Source: Paracoccus marinaquae (GTDB taxonomy: Bacteria; Pseudomonadota; Alphaproteobacteria; Rhodobacterales; Rhodobacteraceae). From it: a stretch of DNA of 64,000 nucleotides. How positions within the stretch are numbered: the first letter of the stretch is position 1; each line of letters opens with the position of its first letter. The notes under the pieces are model-generated. The model saw nothing but the letters and a program-made list of their open reading frames with translations, ran no database searches and was not told the DNA's origin. Both the position numbers and the translations under genes were made by a program. The stretch covers positions 1 to 64,000 of the forward strand of contig NZ_JAHKNG010000004.1 in assembly GCF_018860165.1 (NCBI RefSeq), written 5' to 3'. Below are positions 28,390-36,826 of the stretch, in pieces.

Positions 28390-29403
28390 TCAGTCTTCGT
28401 CCTCGGCCGGCAGGATCAGCGTCAGTTCACCCTCGGTCTCCAGGCGCCGGATTGCCGCGATGACTTCGGTCTTGGCCTCGTCGAAGTCGCGGGGGCGAAG
28501 CTTGCCCAGCCCCTCCATCTCCTCGCGCAACCCGTCGGCCATCCGTTGCGACAGGTTGGACAGCAGGAACTCGGCCGCAGCGGCATCGACCGCATCGGGG
28601 GCGGACAGGGCGCGGATCAGGACCGGTTGCTCGACCTCGCGGACGATCCGGGGAACGTCGCGCGGCTCGATCCGGGTGGGGATATGCGCGAAGATGAAGA
28701 TGGCGCGCCTGACGCCGTCGGCAAAACCCGCATCGTTCTGTTCCAGCGATTCCAGCACCTCCTCGCGCAGATCGGCGGTGGCAAAGTTCAGGATCGCCCC
28801 CATGCGTCCCGCCATCGGCGTATCGATGGCCGGGCGGGGCAGGGCCTCGGCCGCGTGCAGCAGGATCAGCCCGACCCGGTTCAGCGCCGCGGCACCGATG
28901 CCGTCGGTCAGGGACATGGCCTGTGCCACGCTGCGGGCGCGATCGCGCGACAGGGCGAAAAACACCTCGGAGGCTCGCGCGACCGGCAGCTTGGACAGCA
29001 TCAGTGCCACGATCTCGGTCGATTCGCTGTTCGCCAGCGCGAGGATATTCTCTTTCGGCAGCGCGGCGACGCGCGCCCAGGGATCGCCGCGCCCCGACAT
29101 GGCGGCCAGCCGGCGCAGCCGGTCGGTGCTGTCATCGGACAGCTTGCCGCCCAGCATCGCCAGAGTGCCGTCGAGGTCGCCGGGAAAGGTGACGCCCACG
29201 GCGGCCAGCCGGTCGCAGAATTCGGTGATCACCGCGTCGCGGGTCTGGCGGTCGATCAGTTCCATCCCCGCCATTTCCTCGGCCAGAAGGGTCTGTGCCT
29301 CGCTGTCCAGCCGTGTCAGGCTCCCCGCCTCGTCGTCATCCAGCAGCAGCCGCACGATCACCGCCGCCTTCTGCCGCGGGCTGAGCCCGGTCTGCGTCAT
29401 CAT
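28390..29403 (-). CDS. fliG: FliG-like flagellar motor switch protein, isolated
   Basis: A 337-residue FliG homologue. The N-terminal domain (LSPRQKAAVIVRLLLDDDEAG), middle domain and C-terminal domain (IFIFAHIPTRIEPRDVPRIVREVEQPVLIRAL, a torque-helix-like segment) are all present, near normal length. The EHPQ motif of the middle domain, which contacts FliM, is replaced by SEST (LANSESTEIVALMLSKLPV). No other flagellar gene is in this window; neighbours are metabolic. Either a relocated subunit of a motility system elsewhere in the genome, or a relict in a non-motile strain. Confidence 0.85.
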   Translation of the reverse strand: MMTQTGLSPRQKAAVIVRLLLDDDEAGSLTRLDSEAQTLLAEEMAGMELIDRQTRDAVITEFCDRLAAVGVTFPGDLDGTLAMLGGKLSDDSTDRLRRLAAMSGRGDPWARVAALPKENILALANSESTEIVALMLSKLPVARASEVFFALSRDRARSVAQAMSLTDGIGAAALNRVGLILLHAAEALPRPAIDTPMAGRMGAILNFATADLREEVLESLEQNDAGFADGVRRAIFIFAHIPTRIEPRDVPRIVREVEQPVLIRALSAPDAVDAAAAEFLLSNLSQRMADGLREEMEGLGKLRPRDFDEAKTEVIAAIRRLETEGELTLILPAEDED

Positions 29404-29499
29404 CTTCTGCCCCCGATCGGCCGCGTCATCCGTGATGCGGCCAATCTGGCAGAGCTTCCCTAACGGGCGGTTATCGCCACCGCCGATTTGCGCGGGATT

Positions 29500-30801
29500 T
29501 TAACCAAAGACCCGCGCGAAGATCCGGTCGACATTCTTGGTGTGATAGCCAAGGTCGAACTTTTCCTCGATCTCGGCCGGACTCAGCGCTGCCGTCACCT
29601 CGGCGTCGGACAGCAGTTCTTCCTTGAAATCCTTGCCTTCCTCCCAGACCTTCATGGCGTTTCTCTGCACCAGCCGATAGGCATCCTCGCGCGAGACGCC
29701 GGCCTGGGTCAGCGCCAGCAGCACCCGCTGGCTCATCACCAGGCCCTTGAACTTGTTCATGTTGGCCAGCATGTTTTCGGGATAGACCACCAGCTTGTCG
29801 ATCACCCCGGCCAACCGGTTCAGCGCGAAATCCAGCGTCACGGTCGCGTCGGGGGCGATGCCGCGCTCGACCGAGGAATGGCTGATGTCGCGCTCGTGCC
29901 ACAGCGCGACATTCTCCATCGCCGGGATCACGGCCATGCGCACCAGCCGCGCAAGCCCGGTCAGGTTCTCGGTCAGGACCGGGTTGCGCTTGTGCGGCAT
30001 CGCCGAGGAACCCTTCTGGCCGGGGCTGAAATATTCCTCGGCCTCCAGCACCTCGGTGCGCTGCATGTGACGGATCTCGATGGCGATGTTCTCGACCGAC
30101 GAGGCGATGACGCCCAAGGTGGCGAAGAACATCGCATGACGGTCGCGCGGGATGACCTGGGTGCTGATCGGCTCGGGGCGCAGACCCATCTGCGCGCAGA
30201 CATGTTCCTCGACCGCCGGGTCGATATTGGCAAAGGTGCCGACCGCGCCCGAGATGGCGCCGGTGGCCACCTCCCAGCGGGCCTTCTCCAGCCGGTTCTT
30301 GTTGCGATCCATCTCGGCATAGAAGCGGGCGAAGGTCAGGCCCATGGTGGTGGGTTCGGCATGGATGCCGTGACTGCGACCGATGCGAAGCGTGTCCTTG
30401 TGCTCGAAGGCGCGGCGCTTCAGTGCCTCCAGCACCTTGTCCATGTCGGCCAAGAGGATATCGGCGGCGCGGACAAGCTGCACGTTCAGGGTGGTGTCCA
30501 GCACGTCGGAACTGGTCATGCCCTGATGCACGAAGCGGGCCTCGTCGCTGCCGATATGCTCGGCCAGATGGGTCAGGAAGGCGATCACGTCATGCTTGGT
30601 CACCGCCTCGATCTCGTCGATGCGGGCCACGTCGAATTCGACGTCCTTCGCGCGCCAGACCGCCTCGGCATTGGCCTTCGGGATCACGCCCAGTTCGGCC
30701 TGCGCGTCGCAGGCATGGGCCTCGATCTCGTACCAGATGCGGAACTTGGTTTCCGGCGACCAGATCGCGGTCATTTCGGGGCGGGCATAGCGAGGGATCA
30801 T
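29500..30801 (-). CDS. purB: Adenylosuccinate lyase
   Basis: Catalyses two fumarate-releasing steps of purine synthesis. A 433-residue cytoplasmic tetramer of the fumarase/aspartase superfamily, starting MIPRYARPEM, as usual for PurB. The signature GSSAMPHKRNP (about residue 260-270) and the conserved TSSDVLDT region with the catalytic His in GRSHGIHAEPTTMG are intact. Stands alone on its strand. Confidence 0.95.
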   Translation of the reverse strand: MIPRYARPEMTAIWSPETKFRIWYEIEAHACDAQAELGVIPKANAEAVWRAKDVEFDVARIDEIEAVTKHDVIAFLTHLAEHIGSDEARFVHQGMTSSDVLDTTLNVQLVRAADILLADMDKVLEALKRRAFEHKDTLRIGRSHGIHAEPTTMGLTFARFYAEMDRNKNRLEKARWEVATGAISGAVGTFANIDPAVEEHVCAQMGLRPEPISTQVIPRDRHAMFFATLGVIASSVENIAIEIRHMQRTEVLEAEEYFSPGQKGSSAMPHKRNPVLTENLTGLARLVRMAVIPAMENVALWHERDISHSSVERGIAPDATVTLDFALNRLAGVIDKLVVYPENMLANMNKFKGLVMSQRVLLALTQAGVSREDAYRLVQRNAMKVWEEGKDFKEELLSDAEVTAALSPAEIEEKFDLGYHTKNVDRIFARVFG

Positions 30802-30944
30802 GGCGGGCTCCTTGTCGTTGTCGGCGGCATAGCCTTGCGGCGGCGCGGGGGCAAGTTTTCATCCGGGGGCGGTGGCCGAGCGGGAACATTCCGGGGTGTT
30901 GCAGGGTTGTCTGAACGGGAAGCCGGTGTCATGGGGCCGAGGTG

Positions 30945-31511
30945 ATGCACAGCAGCGACGACCATAGGCAGGGGCCGGCCGGGACCGACCAGAGGCAGGA
31001 TGCCGGCGGGAACCGGCGCCCGGAGACCTCGCCGACCGGCCAGGCGATCATCTGGGGCGGCGTTGCCCTGGGGGTCGCGGGCCTGACGGCGGCGGCGATG
31101 CTGACCGCGCGCCGGCTGGCGGGTGCCGGGGATGTGTCCCGGCTTCAGGCTGATCGGGCAGCGGACGATACCCCGCAGGCACGCCGCTTTGCCCGGCCTG
31201 AGCCGACGCCCCGTCATGCCCCTCGCGAACGGGCGCGGCGGGATCCGCGCGACGCCCCCCGCCGCAATCCCGCGCAGGACCTGACCGAGACGGCGGATGC
31301 GTTGTCGGGCAGCCTGAACAATGCCGTCGACACCTTCGTGGGCGCCTTCGCGGCGTTTCGCGGCATTGCCTCTCAGGTGCCATGGATCATCGACGAATTT
31401 TCGGCTGCTGCGGATCAGGTCCGGACCATCCTGAACAAGCGGGAGGCGCCCTCCGACGATGGCGCCGACGGTGCGTCGAGGAAGGACGAGCGGCGGATGC
31501 ACCGCCTGTAG
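30945..31511 (+). CDS. Hypothetical single-pass membrane protein with charged linker
   Basis: A 188-residue protein not recognised by family. ATG 30945 is chosen (GGGG 8 bases upstream); GTG 30942 is possible. It has a polar N terminus, one membrane helix IIWGGVALGVAGLTAAAMLTA (about residues 35-58), a long Arg/Pro-rich linker (about 80-120) and an amphipathic C-terminal region DALSGSLNNAVDTFVGAFAAF that may bind membranes or another protein. The antisense frame is less convincing. The arrangement is similar to proteins of unknown function in other Paracoccus. Confidence 0.55.
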   Translation: MHSSDDHRQGPAGTDQRQDAGGNRRPETSPTGQAIIWGGVALGVAGLTAAAMLTARRLAGAGDVSRLQADRAADDTPQARRFARPEPTPRHAPRERARRDPRDAPRRNPAQDLTETADALSGSLNNAVDTFVGAFAAFRGIASQVPWIIDEFSAAADQVRTILNKREAPSDDGADGASRKDERRMHRL

Positions 31512-31611
31512 GCGCGTCGGCGCAGCCGCGACCCGCCGAATTGAACTCTGCCACGAAAACCCGCATGACTGTCGTCGCCGCAGCACGGGATTCGGCGGTC
31601 GGAGGGACAAC

Positions 31612-31950
31612 ATGATCGGATCACCCTATATTCCGCTGTTTCTGGCGATTGCCATGGAGGTCGTCGGAACCTCGCTGCTGCAACGCTCGGCCCAGTTCAC
31701 CCGGTTCTGGCCGACGCTCGGCATGGCGCTGTGCTATCTGGTCAGCTTCTACCTGCTGTCACTGGCCCTGCGCAGCATGCCGCTTGGGGTCGCCTATGCG
31801 ATCTGGAGCGGGCTCGGCATCGTGCTGGTGGCGCTGATCGGGCTTTTGCTGTTCGGGCAGCGGCTGGACCTGCCGGCGGTCATCGGGCTGGGGCTGATCG
31901 TCGTCGGGGTGATCGTGGTCAACCTGTTTTCCAAGACCGTCGGGCACTGA
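31612..31950 (+). CDS. SMR family multidrug efflux transporter (EmrE/Qac type)
   Basis: A 112-residue, four-helix inner-membrane proton antiporter that works as an antiparallel dimer. GGAGGG precedes ATG 31612 by 5 bases. The essential membrane Glu is in AIAMEVVGTSLL (about residue 16, equivalent to EmrE Glu14). FTRFWPTLG, YAIWSGLGIVLVALIG and FGQRLDLPAVIGLGLI closely follow EmrE, pointing to quaternary cations rather than guanidinium (SugE/Gdx) transport. Substrate is inferred. Confidence 0.9.
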   Translation: MIGSPYIPLFLAIAMEVVGTSLLQRSAQFTRFWPTLGMALCYLVSFYLLSLALRSMPLGVAYAIWSGLGIVLVALIGLLLFGQRLDLPAVIGLGLIVVGVIVVNLFSKTVGH

Positions 31951-31954
31951 GGGA

Positions 31955-33664
31955 TCAGCGCTCGGTCAGCTTCAACTCGATCCGGCGGTTCTGGGCGCGG
32001 CCCGCTTCGGTGGTTTCCTCCGCGACCGGGCGGGTGTCGGAAAAGCCGGTTGCCGCCAGCCGATCGGCGGGAAAGCCCAACACGTCGATCATGTAGCGCA
32101 CCACCGCCAGCGCGCGGGCCTGGCTCAGTTCCCAGTTGTCGCGGTAGCGGCCCGTGCCCGAGAGCGGCAGGCTGTCGGTATGGCCGTCCACGCGGATGAT
32201 CCAGTCGATTTCGGCGGGAATCTCGTCCGCGATCTCGGACAGCAGGCGGGCGACACCGGCCACCTGTTCGTGCCCCGCCTCCGACAGCGCGGCTTCGCCC
32301 GAGGGGAACAGGACCTCGGACTGGAACACGAAGCGGTCGCCGACCACCCGCACCTCGTCGCGACCCGACAGGATCTGCGACATCCGGCCGAAGAATTCCG
32401 ACCGATAGCGCGCCAGATCGCGGGCTTCCTCCTCGGCCTTCCTGCGCGCCTCTTCCTCCAGCGCCAGGCGGCGGTCCTTTTCCTCGGCCGCGCGCAGCAG
32501 CGCGGCGTTCAGTTGCTGGCCCAGACCTTCGACCCGCAATTCCGCCTCGCGCTGATCCTCGCCGGCGATGTCCAGCAGGGCCTGCAGCGAAGCCAGTTGC
32601 GCGGTCAGCGAGGCCACCTGTTCGTTCAGCAGCGCGACCCGGCGCTGGCTGTCGTCGGACAGACCTTCCTGTTCGGCCAGCGCCGCCTGTGCCGCGGCCA
32701 GAAGCGCCGCCTGACGCTCGGCCTCGGTGGCGTTCCGGGCGGTTTCTTCGGACAGGGTGTCGCGGGCGGCCTCGGCGGCGGCCAGAAGGGTCAGGGTCTC
32801 TTCGGCCCGTCTGCGGCTTTCCTCCAGCGACAGGGTCATCGCGGTCAGTTCGCTATCCGCGGTTTCCAGCCGTTCGCGCAACAGCCGGGCGGCCTCGGCC
32901 TCGGCCAGTCGCGCGGTCTCGGCCTCGTCAAGCCGGGTCTCGGCCGCGGTCAGGTCGGATTGCAGCGTGGCGGCCTGTTCGTCGCGGCCGGCGTTGCGCC
33001 GGCGCAGATCGGCGATCAGCGCCTGCAGGGCGTCGCGCCGGGCGGCGGCCAGCCGGGCCTGCTCGGCCTGCGCATCGATCTCCTGCCGGGCCGCCGCGAT
33101 GGCCAGTTCGGCTGCCGAGGCGCGGTTCTCTTCCTCGCCCAGCCGGGTCTCCAGCGTCTGGCGCTGCTGCGCCTCCTGCGTGCGGGCGGCGATCAGGGCG
33201 GCGACCTCGGCCTCGAAATCGGTCAGGCGCGACCGGGTTTCGCCCAGTTCCGCACGGCTGCTGTCCAGCTGATTGCCAAGCCGGGTGATCCGGGCGGCGC
33301 GGTCGCGGGCCTCGGCCTCGGCCTCGGCCAGCGCCTCTTCAGCGGTCCGGACGCGGGCGCTCTCTCCGGCCAGGTTTTCCGCAAGCGCGCTCTCGCGATC
33401 TTCCGAGGCGGTCAGGGCCTGGCCCAATGCCTCGACCTGCCGGCCCAGGGCATCAAGCCGCTGCTCCTGACGCGAGATGGTGCGGCCCTGATCGACGATG
33501 GTGTCGTCCTGCGCGGTGATGCGCTCGCGCAGCACCGACTGCACGATCATGAAAATCGTCAGCACGAACATCAGCACCATCAGAAGCGCCGTCATGGCAT
33601 CGACGAAACCGGGCCAGATCGTGGCCGAGAAACGGTTTCCGGAACTGGCGCGGCGCAGCGCCAT
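31955..33664 (-). CDS. OmpA-domain peptidoglycan-binding protein with long coiled coil
   Basis: A 569-residue inner-membrane-anchored, periplasmic protein. The N-terminal helix (FVDAMTALLMVLMFVLTIFMIVQSV, about residues 20-45) resembles MotB/TolR anchors, including an acidic residue (D22) at the helix start as in proton-channel partners. About 390 residues of Ala/Glu/Arg-rich coiled coil follow. The C-terminal OmpA domain (about 430-569) has FPSGEAALSEAG, DGHTDSLPLSG and NWELSQARALAVVRYM for peptidoglycan binding. Paired with the ExbB-like gene 3 bases upstream, a Rhodobacteraceae unit of unknown task. Confidence 0.85.
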   Translation of the reverse strand: MALRRASSGNRFSATIWPGFVDAMTALLMVLMFVLTIFMIVQSVLRERITAQDDTIVDQGRTISRQEQRLDALGRQVEALGQALTASEDRESALAENLAGESARVRTAEEALAEAEAEARDRAARITRLGNQLDSSRAELGETRSRLTDFEAEVAALIAARTQEAQQRQTLETRLGEEENRASAAELAIAAARQEIDAQAEQARLAAARRDALQALIADLRRRNAGRDEQAATLQSDLTAAETRLDEAETARLAEAEAARLLRERLETADSELTAMTLSLEESRRRAEETLTLLAAAEAARDTLSEETARNATEAERQAALLAAAQAALAEQEGLSDDSQRRVALLNEQVASLTAQLASLQALLDIAGEDQREAELRVEGLGQQLNAALLRAAEEKDRRLALEEEARRKAEEEARDLARYRSEFFGRMSQILSGRDEVRVVGDRFVFQSEVLFPSGEAALSEAGHEQVAGVARLLSEIADEIPAEIDWIIRVDGHTDSLPLSGTGRYRDNWELSQARALAVVRYMIDVLGFPADRLAATGFSDTRPVAEETTEAGRAQNRRIELKLTER

Positions 33665-33667
33665 CGC

Positions 33668-35038
33668 CTAGCCCTTCCCGCGCGTCATCAGCGGGTCCTG
33701 CCGCAGATCGTCGGGGAAGGGGTCACCGAAACGCGCGGCCCGCACGGCGCGGGTCAGCACCAGCAGATCCGAGCGCAACTCGGCCACCATCTCGTCGCGG
33801 CCCTCGCTGAGGTCGGCGGCCAGGCGGTTCAGCGCGGCCTCGATCCCCGACAGGTCCGAGGGCGCGGTCTGGGGCTGATCCGCGCGCAGCCGTGCCAGTT
33901 CCAGCATCCGGTCCTGCCCGTCGGCCATCCGGCTCAGCGACTCGACCAGGGTGGCGGTGCGCGCCAGCGAGGCCTCGCGCTCGGCCCCGGCGCGCTCGGC
34001 CAGTGCCTCGACGGCCTCGGCCATGACCACGATCCGCTCATCGGCCATGATCGCGGCATCGTCGCGGGCAGAGTCGCGTTCGGCATGGAACTGCTGCAGC
34101 CGGTCCATCTGCGCCGCCATCTGTTCGAGAAAGCCCGAGATCGCCGCCTGGTCCAGCCCCTCGCCCTCGGAGGTGGCCAGGCTGACCCGGGTAAAGCCCG
34201 ACATCCATTCCTCAAGCTCGCGGTGAAAGCGGTTCTGGCCATGGGTCACGAACAGTTCCAGCAGGCCCACGACCAGCGATCCGGCCAGGCCCAGCAGCGA
34301 GGAGGAGAAGGCGGTGGCCATGCCGCCAAGCTGCGCCTCGAGCCCGCCCATCAGCTTGTCGAAGACCTCGATCCCGCTTTCGCCCTCTTGCGGGGCAAGC
34401 GCGCGGATCGTCTCGACCACCGCCGGAACGGTTGTCGCAAGCCCGTAGAAGGTTCCAAGAAGGCCAAGGAAGATCAACAGGTTCGAGAGGTATCTTGTGA
34501 TGTCGCGCAACTCGTCGATGCGGGTTGCGACCGATTCGAGGATCGAGCGGGCCGAGCCGGTCGAGATCACCCCGCCCGCGGGTCCGCGCGTGCCCAGGAG
34601 CGCCGCCAGCGGCGCCAGCAATCGCGGCGGCACATCGCTGTCGTCGGCTCCCCGCGCCGCCAGCCCCTTTTCCACCGCGTTGCGGCGGCGTTCGGCAAAG
34701 CGTTCGATCCAGCTGACCGAGCGGACCAGCTGGCCCAGCTGCCAGAAACAGGCCAGCACGCCCAGGGCAAAGACCGTCAGGATCAGCCCGTTCAGCCAGC
34801 GATTGGCCATGAAGATGGGCAGGATGCGCCCATAGGCGATCCAGCCGCCGGCCAGCACCAGAACCAGCACCGTCAGCATCAGCAGGACCTGCCGCACCGG
34901 CTGCGAGAAACGCGGGTTGGAGGCCGGGGGCGGCGCCCCTGTCCGGGACGCGGTGATGCGCCGGTTCGGCCGGGGCGCCGGCCCGCCGGTCGAGCCTTCG
35001 GGGTTTTCCGGCCGTTGGCCGCTGTCTGGATCGCTCAA
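33668..35038 (-). CDS. MotA/TolQ/ExbB-type membrane protein
   Basis: A 456-residue protein whose membrane part resembles the proton-channel subunits. Helices: VLLMLTVLVLVLAGGWIAYG, LNGLILTVFALGVLACFW, then the conserved two-helix core NLLIFLGLLGTFYGLATTVPAVVETI (about 195-225) and GMATAFSSSLLGLAGSLVVGLLEL (about 245-275). A long cytoplasmic or periplasmic coiled tail follows. The start is uncertain: TTG 35038 (LSDPDSG) fits the family's SDPD beginning but has no clear ribosome site; the frame is open to ATG 35140, which overlaps chaC. With the OmpA-like partner it may form a motor-like envelope complex. Confidence 0.75.
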   Translation of the reverse strand: MSDPDSGQRPENPEGSTGGPAPRPNRRITASRTGAPPPASNPRFSQPVRQVLLMLTVLVLVLAGGWIAYGRILPIFMANRWLNGLILTVFALGVLACFWQLGQLVRSVSWIERFAERRRNAVEKGLAARGADDSDVPPRLLAPLAALLGTRGPAGGVISTGSARSILESVATRIDELRDITRYLSNLLIFLGLLGTFYGLATTVPAVVETIRALAPQEGESGIEVFDKLMGGLEAQLGGMATAFSSSLLGLAGSLVVGLLELFVTHGQNRFHRELEEWMSGFTRVSLATSEGEGLDQAAISGFLEQMAAQMDRLQQFHAERDSARDDAAIMADERIVVMAEAVEALAERAGAEREASLARTATLVESLSRMADGQDRMLELARLRADQPQTAPSDLSGIEAALNRLAADLSEGRDEMVAELRSDLLVLTRAVRAARFGDPFPDDLRQDPLMTRGKG

Positions 35039-35126
35039 GAGGTCCGGGTCCCGTAATCGTTTGCGGAAATTCCGTTTTCGATCCGAGTGTAGGGCGCGGC
35101 CCGCCACTTGCCAAGCAATCCGAAGG

Positions 35127-35690
35127 TCAGGGTGCGGCACTGCCTCCGGGGCCGTTCCGCATCAGCCGGCGGACATCCCCGGACAGCCGTTCCAGCCATG
35201 CGTCGGGCAGCCCCATTTCCGCCAGATGACGGGTGGTGTTGAACAGGTAGTCGGCATTGGGTCCGCGCCCGCCCTCGGCCCTGGCGATAATCTCGGCCTG
35301 TTCGCGGGCGCAGAGGTTGCCGGCATATTGCCAGTGATCGCGGCGCATCACATAGGCCACGGCCTCGATGCCGCGCCCATCCTCCAGCGCCACCGGCAGG
35401 ATCGCCTCGTGATAGGCGCCGGTATCCAGTTCGCGTTCGCGCAGGTAATGCATCACCTCGTCATATTCCCCGTCGGCGATGCGCAGGGCGAGGCCGCGGC
35501 ATTCGGCGCCCTGCTCGGCATCCAGCCCAAGCACGAGGCCGGGTGTTTCTTCGGTGCCGCGATAGCGGGTCGAACGCAGGCAGAAGCTGCGGGCATAGCC
35601 GGTCAGCCGTGCCCTGACCGTCTCGGCCGGCCGGAAGCCGGGATCCCACATCAGCGAGCCATAACCGAAGACCCAGAATACCTTGCTCAT
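35127..35690 (-). CDS. chaC: Glutathione-specific gamma-glutamylcyclotransferase (ChaC)
   Basis: Degrades glutathione to 5-oxoproline and Cys-Gly in the cytoplasm. It is 187 residues, typical of bacterial ChaC. The substrate-binding loop is FGYGSLMWDPGF at the N terminus; the catalytic Glu lies in LRERELDTGAYHE (about residue 85-90). The C-terminal helix (NADYLFNTTRHLAEMGLPD) is conserved. It lies upstream of the ExbB-like gene on the same strand. Confidence 0.92.
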   Translation of the reverse strand: MSKVFWVFGYGSLMWDPGFRPAETVRARLTGYARSFCLRSTRYRGTEETPGLVLGLDAEQGAECRGLALRIADGEYDEVMHYLRERELDTGAYHEAILPVALEDGRGIEAVAYVMRRDHWQYAGNLCAREQAEIIARAEGGRGPNADYLFNTTRHLAEMGLPDAWLERLSGDVRRLMRNGPGGSAAP

Positions 35691-35896
35691 CGCCGCCAGA
35701 TCCTTTTCGTACCGAAGAATCTAGGCCACGTTGCAGGCGGATGAAAGCCCCGCATCGAGACAGGGTGGCCCGAGACGCCCCGGACTCGGCCCGTGGCCGT
35801 GCAGGGGGCGGCCGTGTGAGGTTTCCGCGCGTTGCTGGGCCTTCTCTGCGGGCAAGCGCGGATCGCGGCGGCGCCCGGGTCCGTCGGGCAGGAGGC

Positions 35897-36826
35897 TCAG
35901 GCAGGTTTCGTGACGCCGGGCGCGCGGCCGAAATCCGGCGCCTCGGTATCCTGCCCGGCCTCGATGATGCCGCGGCGGATGGCGCGGGTGCGGGTGAAAT
36001 AGTCGAACAGCTGCTGCCCGTCGCCCATGCGGATCGCGCGCTGCAGCATGAACAGTTCCTCGGTGAACCGGCCGAGGATGTCCAGCGTTGCCTCGCGATT
36101 GTGCAGGAACACGTCGCGCCACATGGTCGGATCGCTGGCCGCGATGCGGGTGAAGTCGCGAAATCCTGCAGCGGAATACTGGATCACCTCCTCGTCGGTG
36201 ACGCGGCGCAGGTGGTCGGCCACGCCGACCATCGTATAGGCGATCAGATGCGGGGCATGGCTGGTCACGGCGAGGACCAGATCGTGATGCGCCGGATCCA
36301 TGCGGTCGGTCTTGGCGCCGATGGCGCGGACCAGATCGGACAGGCGCGCGACGGCATCGGCGTCGCTGTCGGGCAGCGGTGTCAGCAGCCACCAGCGGTT
36401 GCGGAACAGGCCGGCAAAGCCCGACCGCGGGCCGGAATGTTCGGTCCCGGCCAGCGGATGGCCGGGGATGAAATGCACGCCCGCCGGGATATGCGGCGCC
36501 ACCGCCTCGATCACGGCCTGCTTGACCGAACCGACATCGGTGAGGGTGGCGCCCGGTTTCAGATGCGGCGCGATCTCGGCCGCGACCTCGCCCATCGCGC
36601 CCACCGGCACCGCCAGCACGATCAGATCGGCAGCCTCGACGGCTTCGGCCGCACTGTCGCAGACCCGGTCGCACAGCCCGATTTCGCGCGCCGTCTGCCG
36701 GGTCGCCTCGCTGCGGGCAAAGCCGGTGATCTCGCGCGCCAGCCCGGCCTCGCGCATGGCATGGGCCATCGAGCCGGCGATCAGGCCCAGCCCGATCAGC
36801 GCGACCCGGTCGTAGATCACGCTCAT
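35897..36826 (-). CDS. tyrC: Prephenate/arogenate dehydrogenase family protein (cyclohexadienyl dehydrogenase)
   Basis: Tyrosine pathway: oxidative decarboxylation of prephenate or arogenate. A 309-residue cytoplasmic dimer with the N-terminal Rossmann site VALIGLGLIAGSMAHAM and the catalytic region FIPGHPLAGTEHSGP plus the Arg-containing SHAPHLIAYTMVG. No ACT or chorismate mutase domain is fused. Its ATG overlaps the stop of the aminotransferase gene upstream by 4 bases, so the pair is one operon. Cofactor choice cannot be told. Confidence 0.92.
   Translation of the reverse strand: MSVIYDRVALIGLGLIAGSMAHAMREAGLAREITGFARSEATRQTAREIGLCDRVCDSAAEAVEAADLIVLAVPVGAMGEVAAEIAPHLKPGATLTDVGSVKQAVIEAVAPHIPAGVHFIPGHPLAGTEHSGPRSGFAGLFRNRWWLLTPLPDSDADAVARLSDLVRAIGAKTDRMDPAHHDLVLAVTSHAPHLIAYTMVGVADHLRRVTDEEVIQYSAAGFRDFTRIAASDPTMWRDVFLHNREATLDILGRFTEELFMLQRAIRMGDGQQLFDYFTRTRAIRRGIIEAGQDTEAPDFGRAPGVTKPA

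Noticed and set aside
29500..30801. Plus-strand ORF of 485 codons opposite purB
   Set aside because: The minus-strand protein carries the full adenylosuccinate lyase signature; the other strand has none.
28390..35038. FliG plus ExbB/OmpA genes as a flagellar cluster
   Set aside because: No other flagellar gene is present, purB and other genes lie between them, and the membrane pair is of ExbB/OmpA type, not MotAB.
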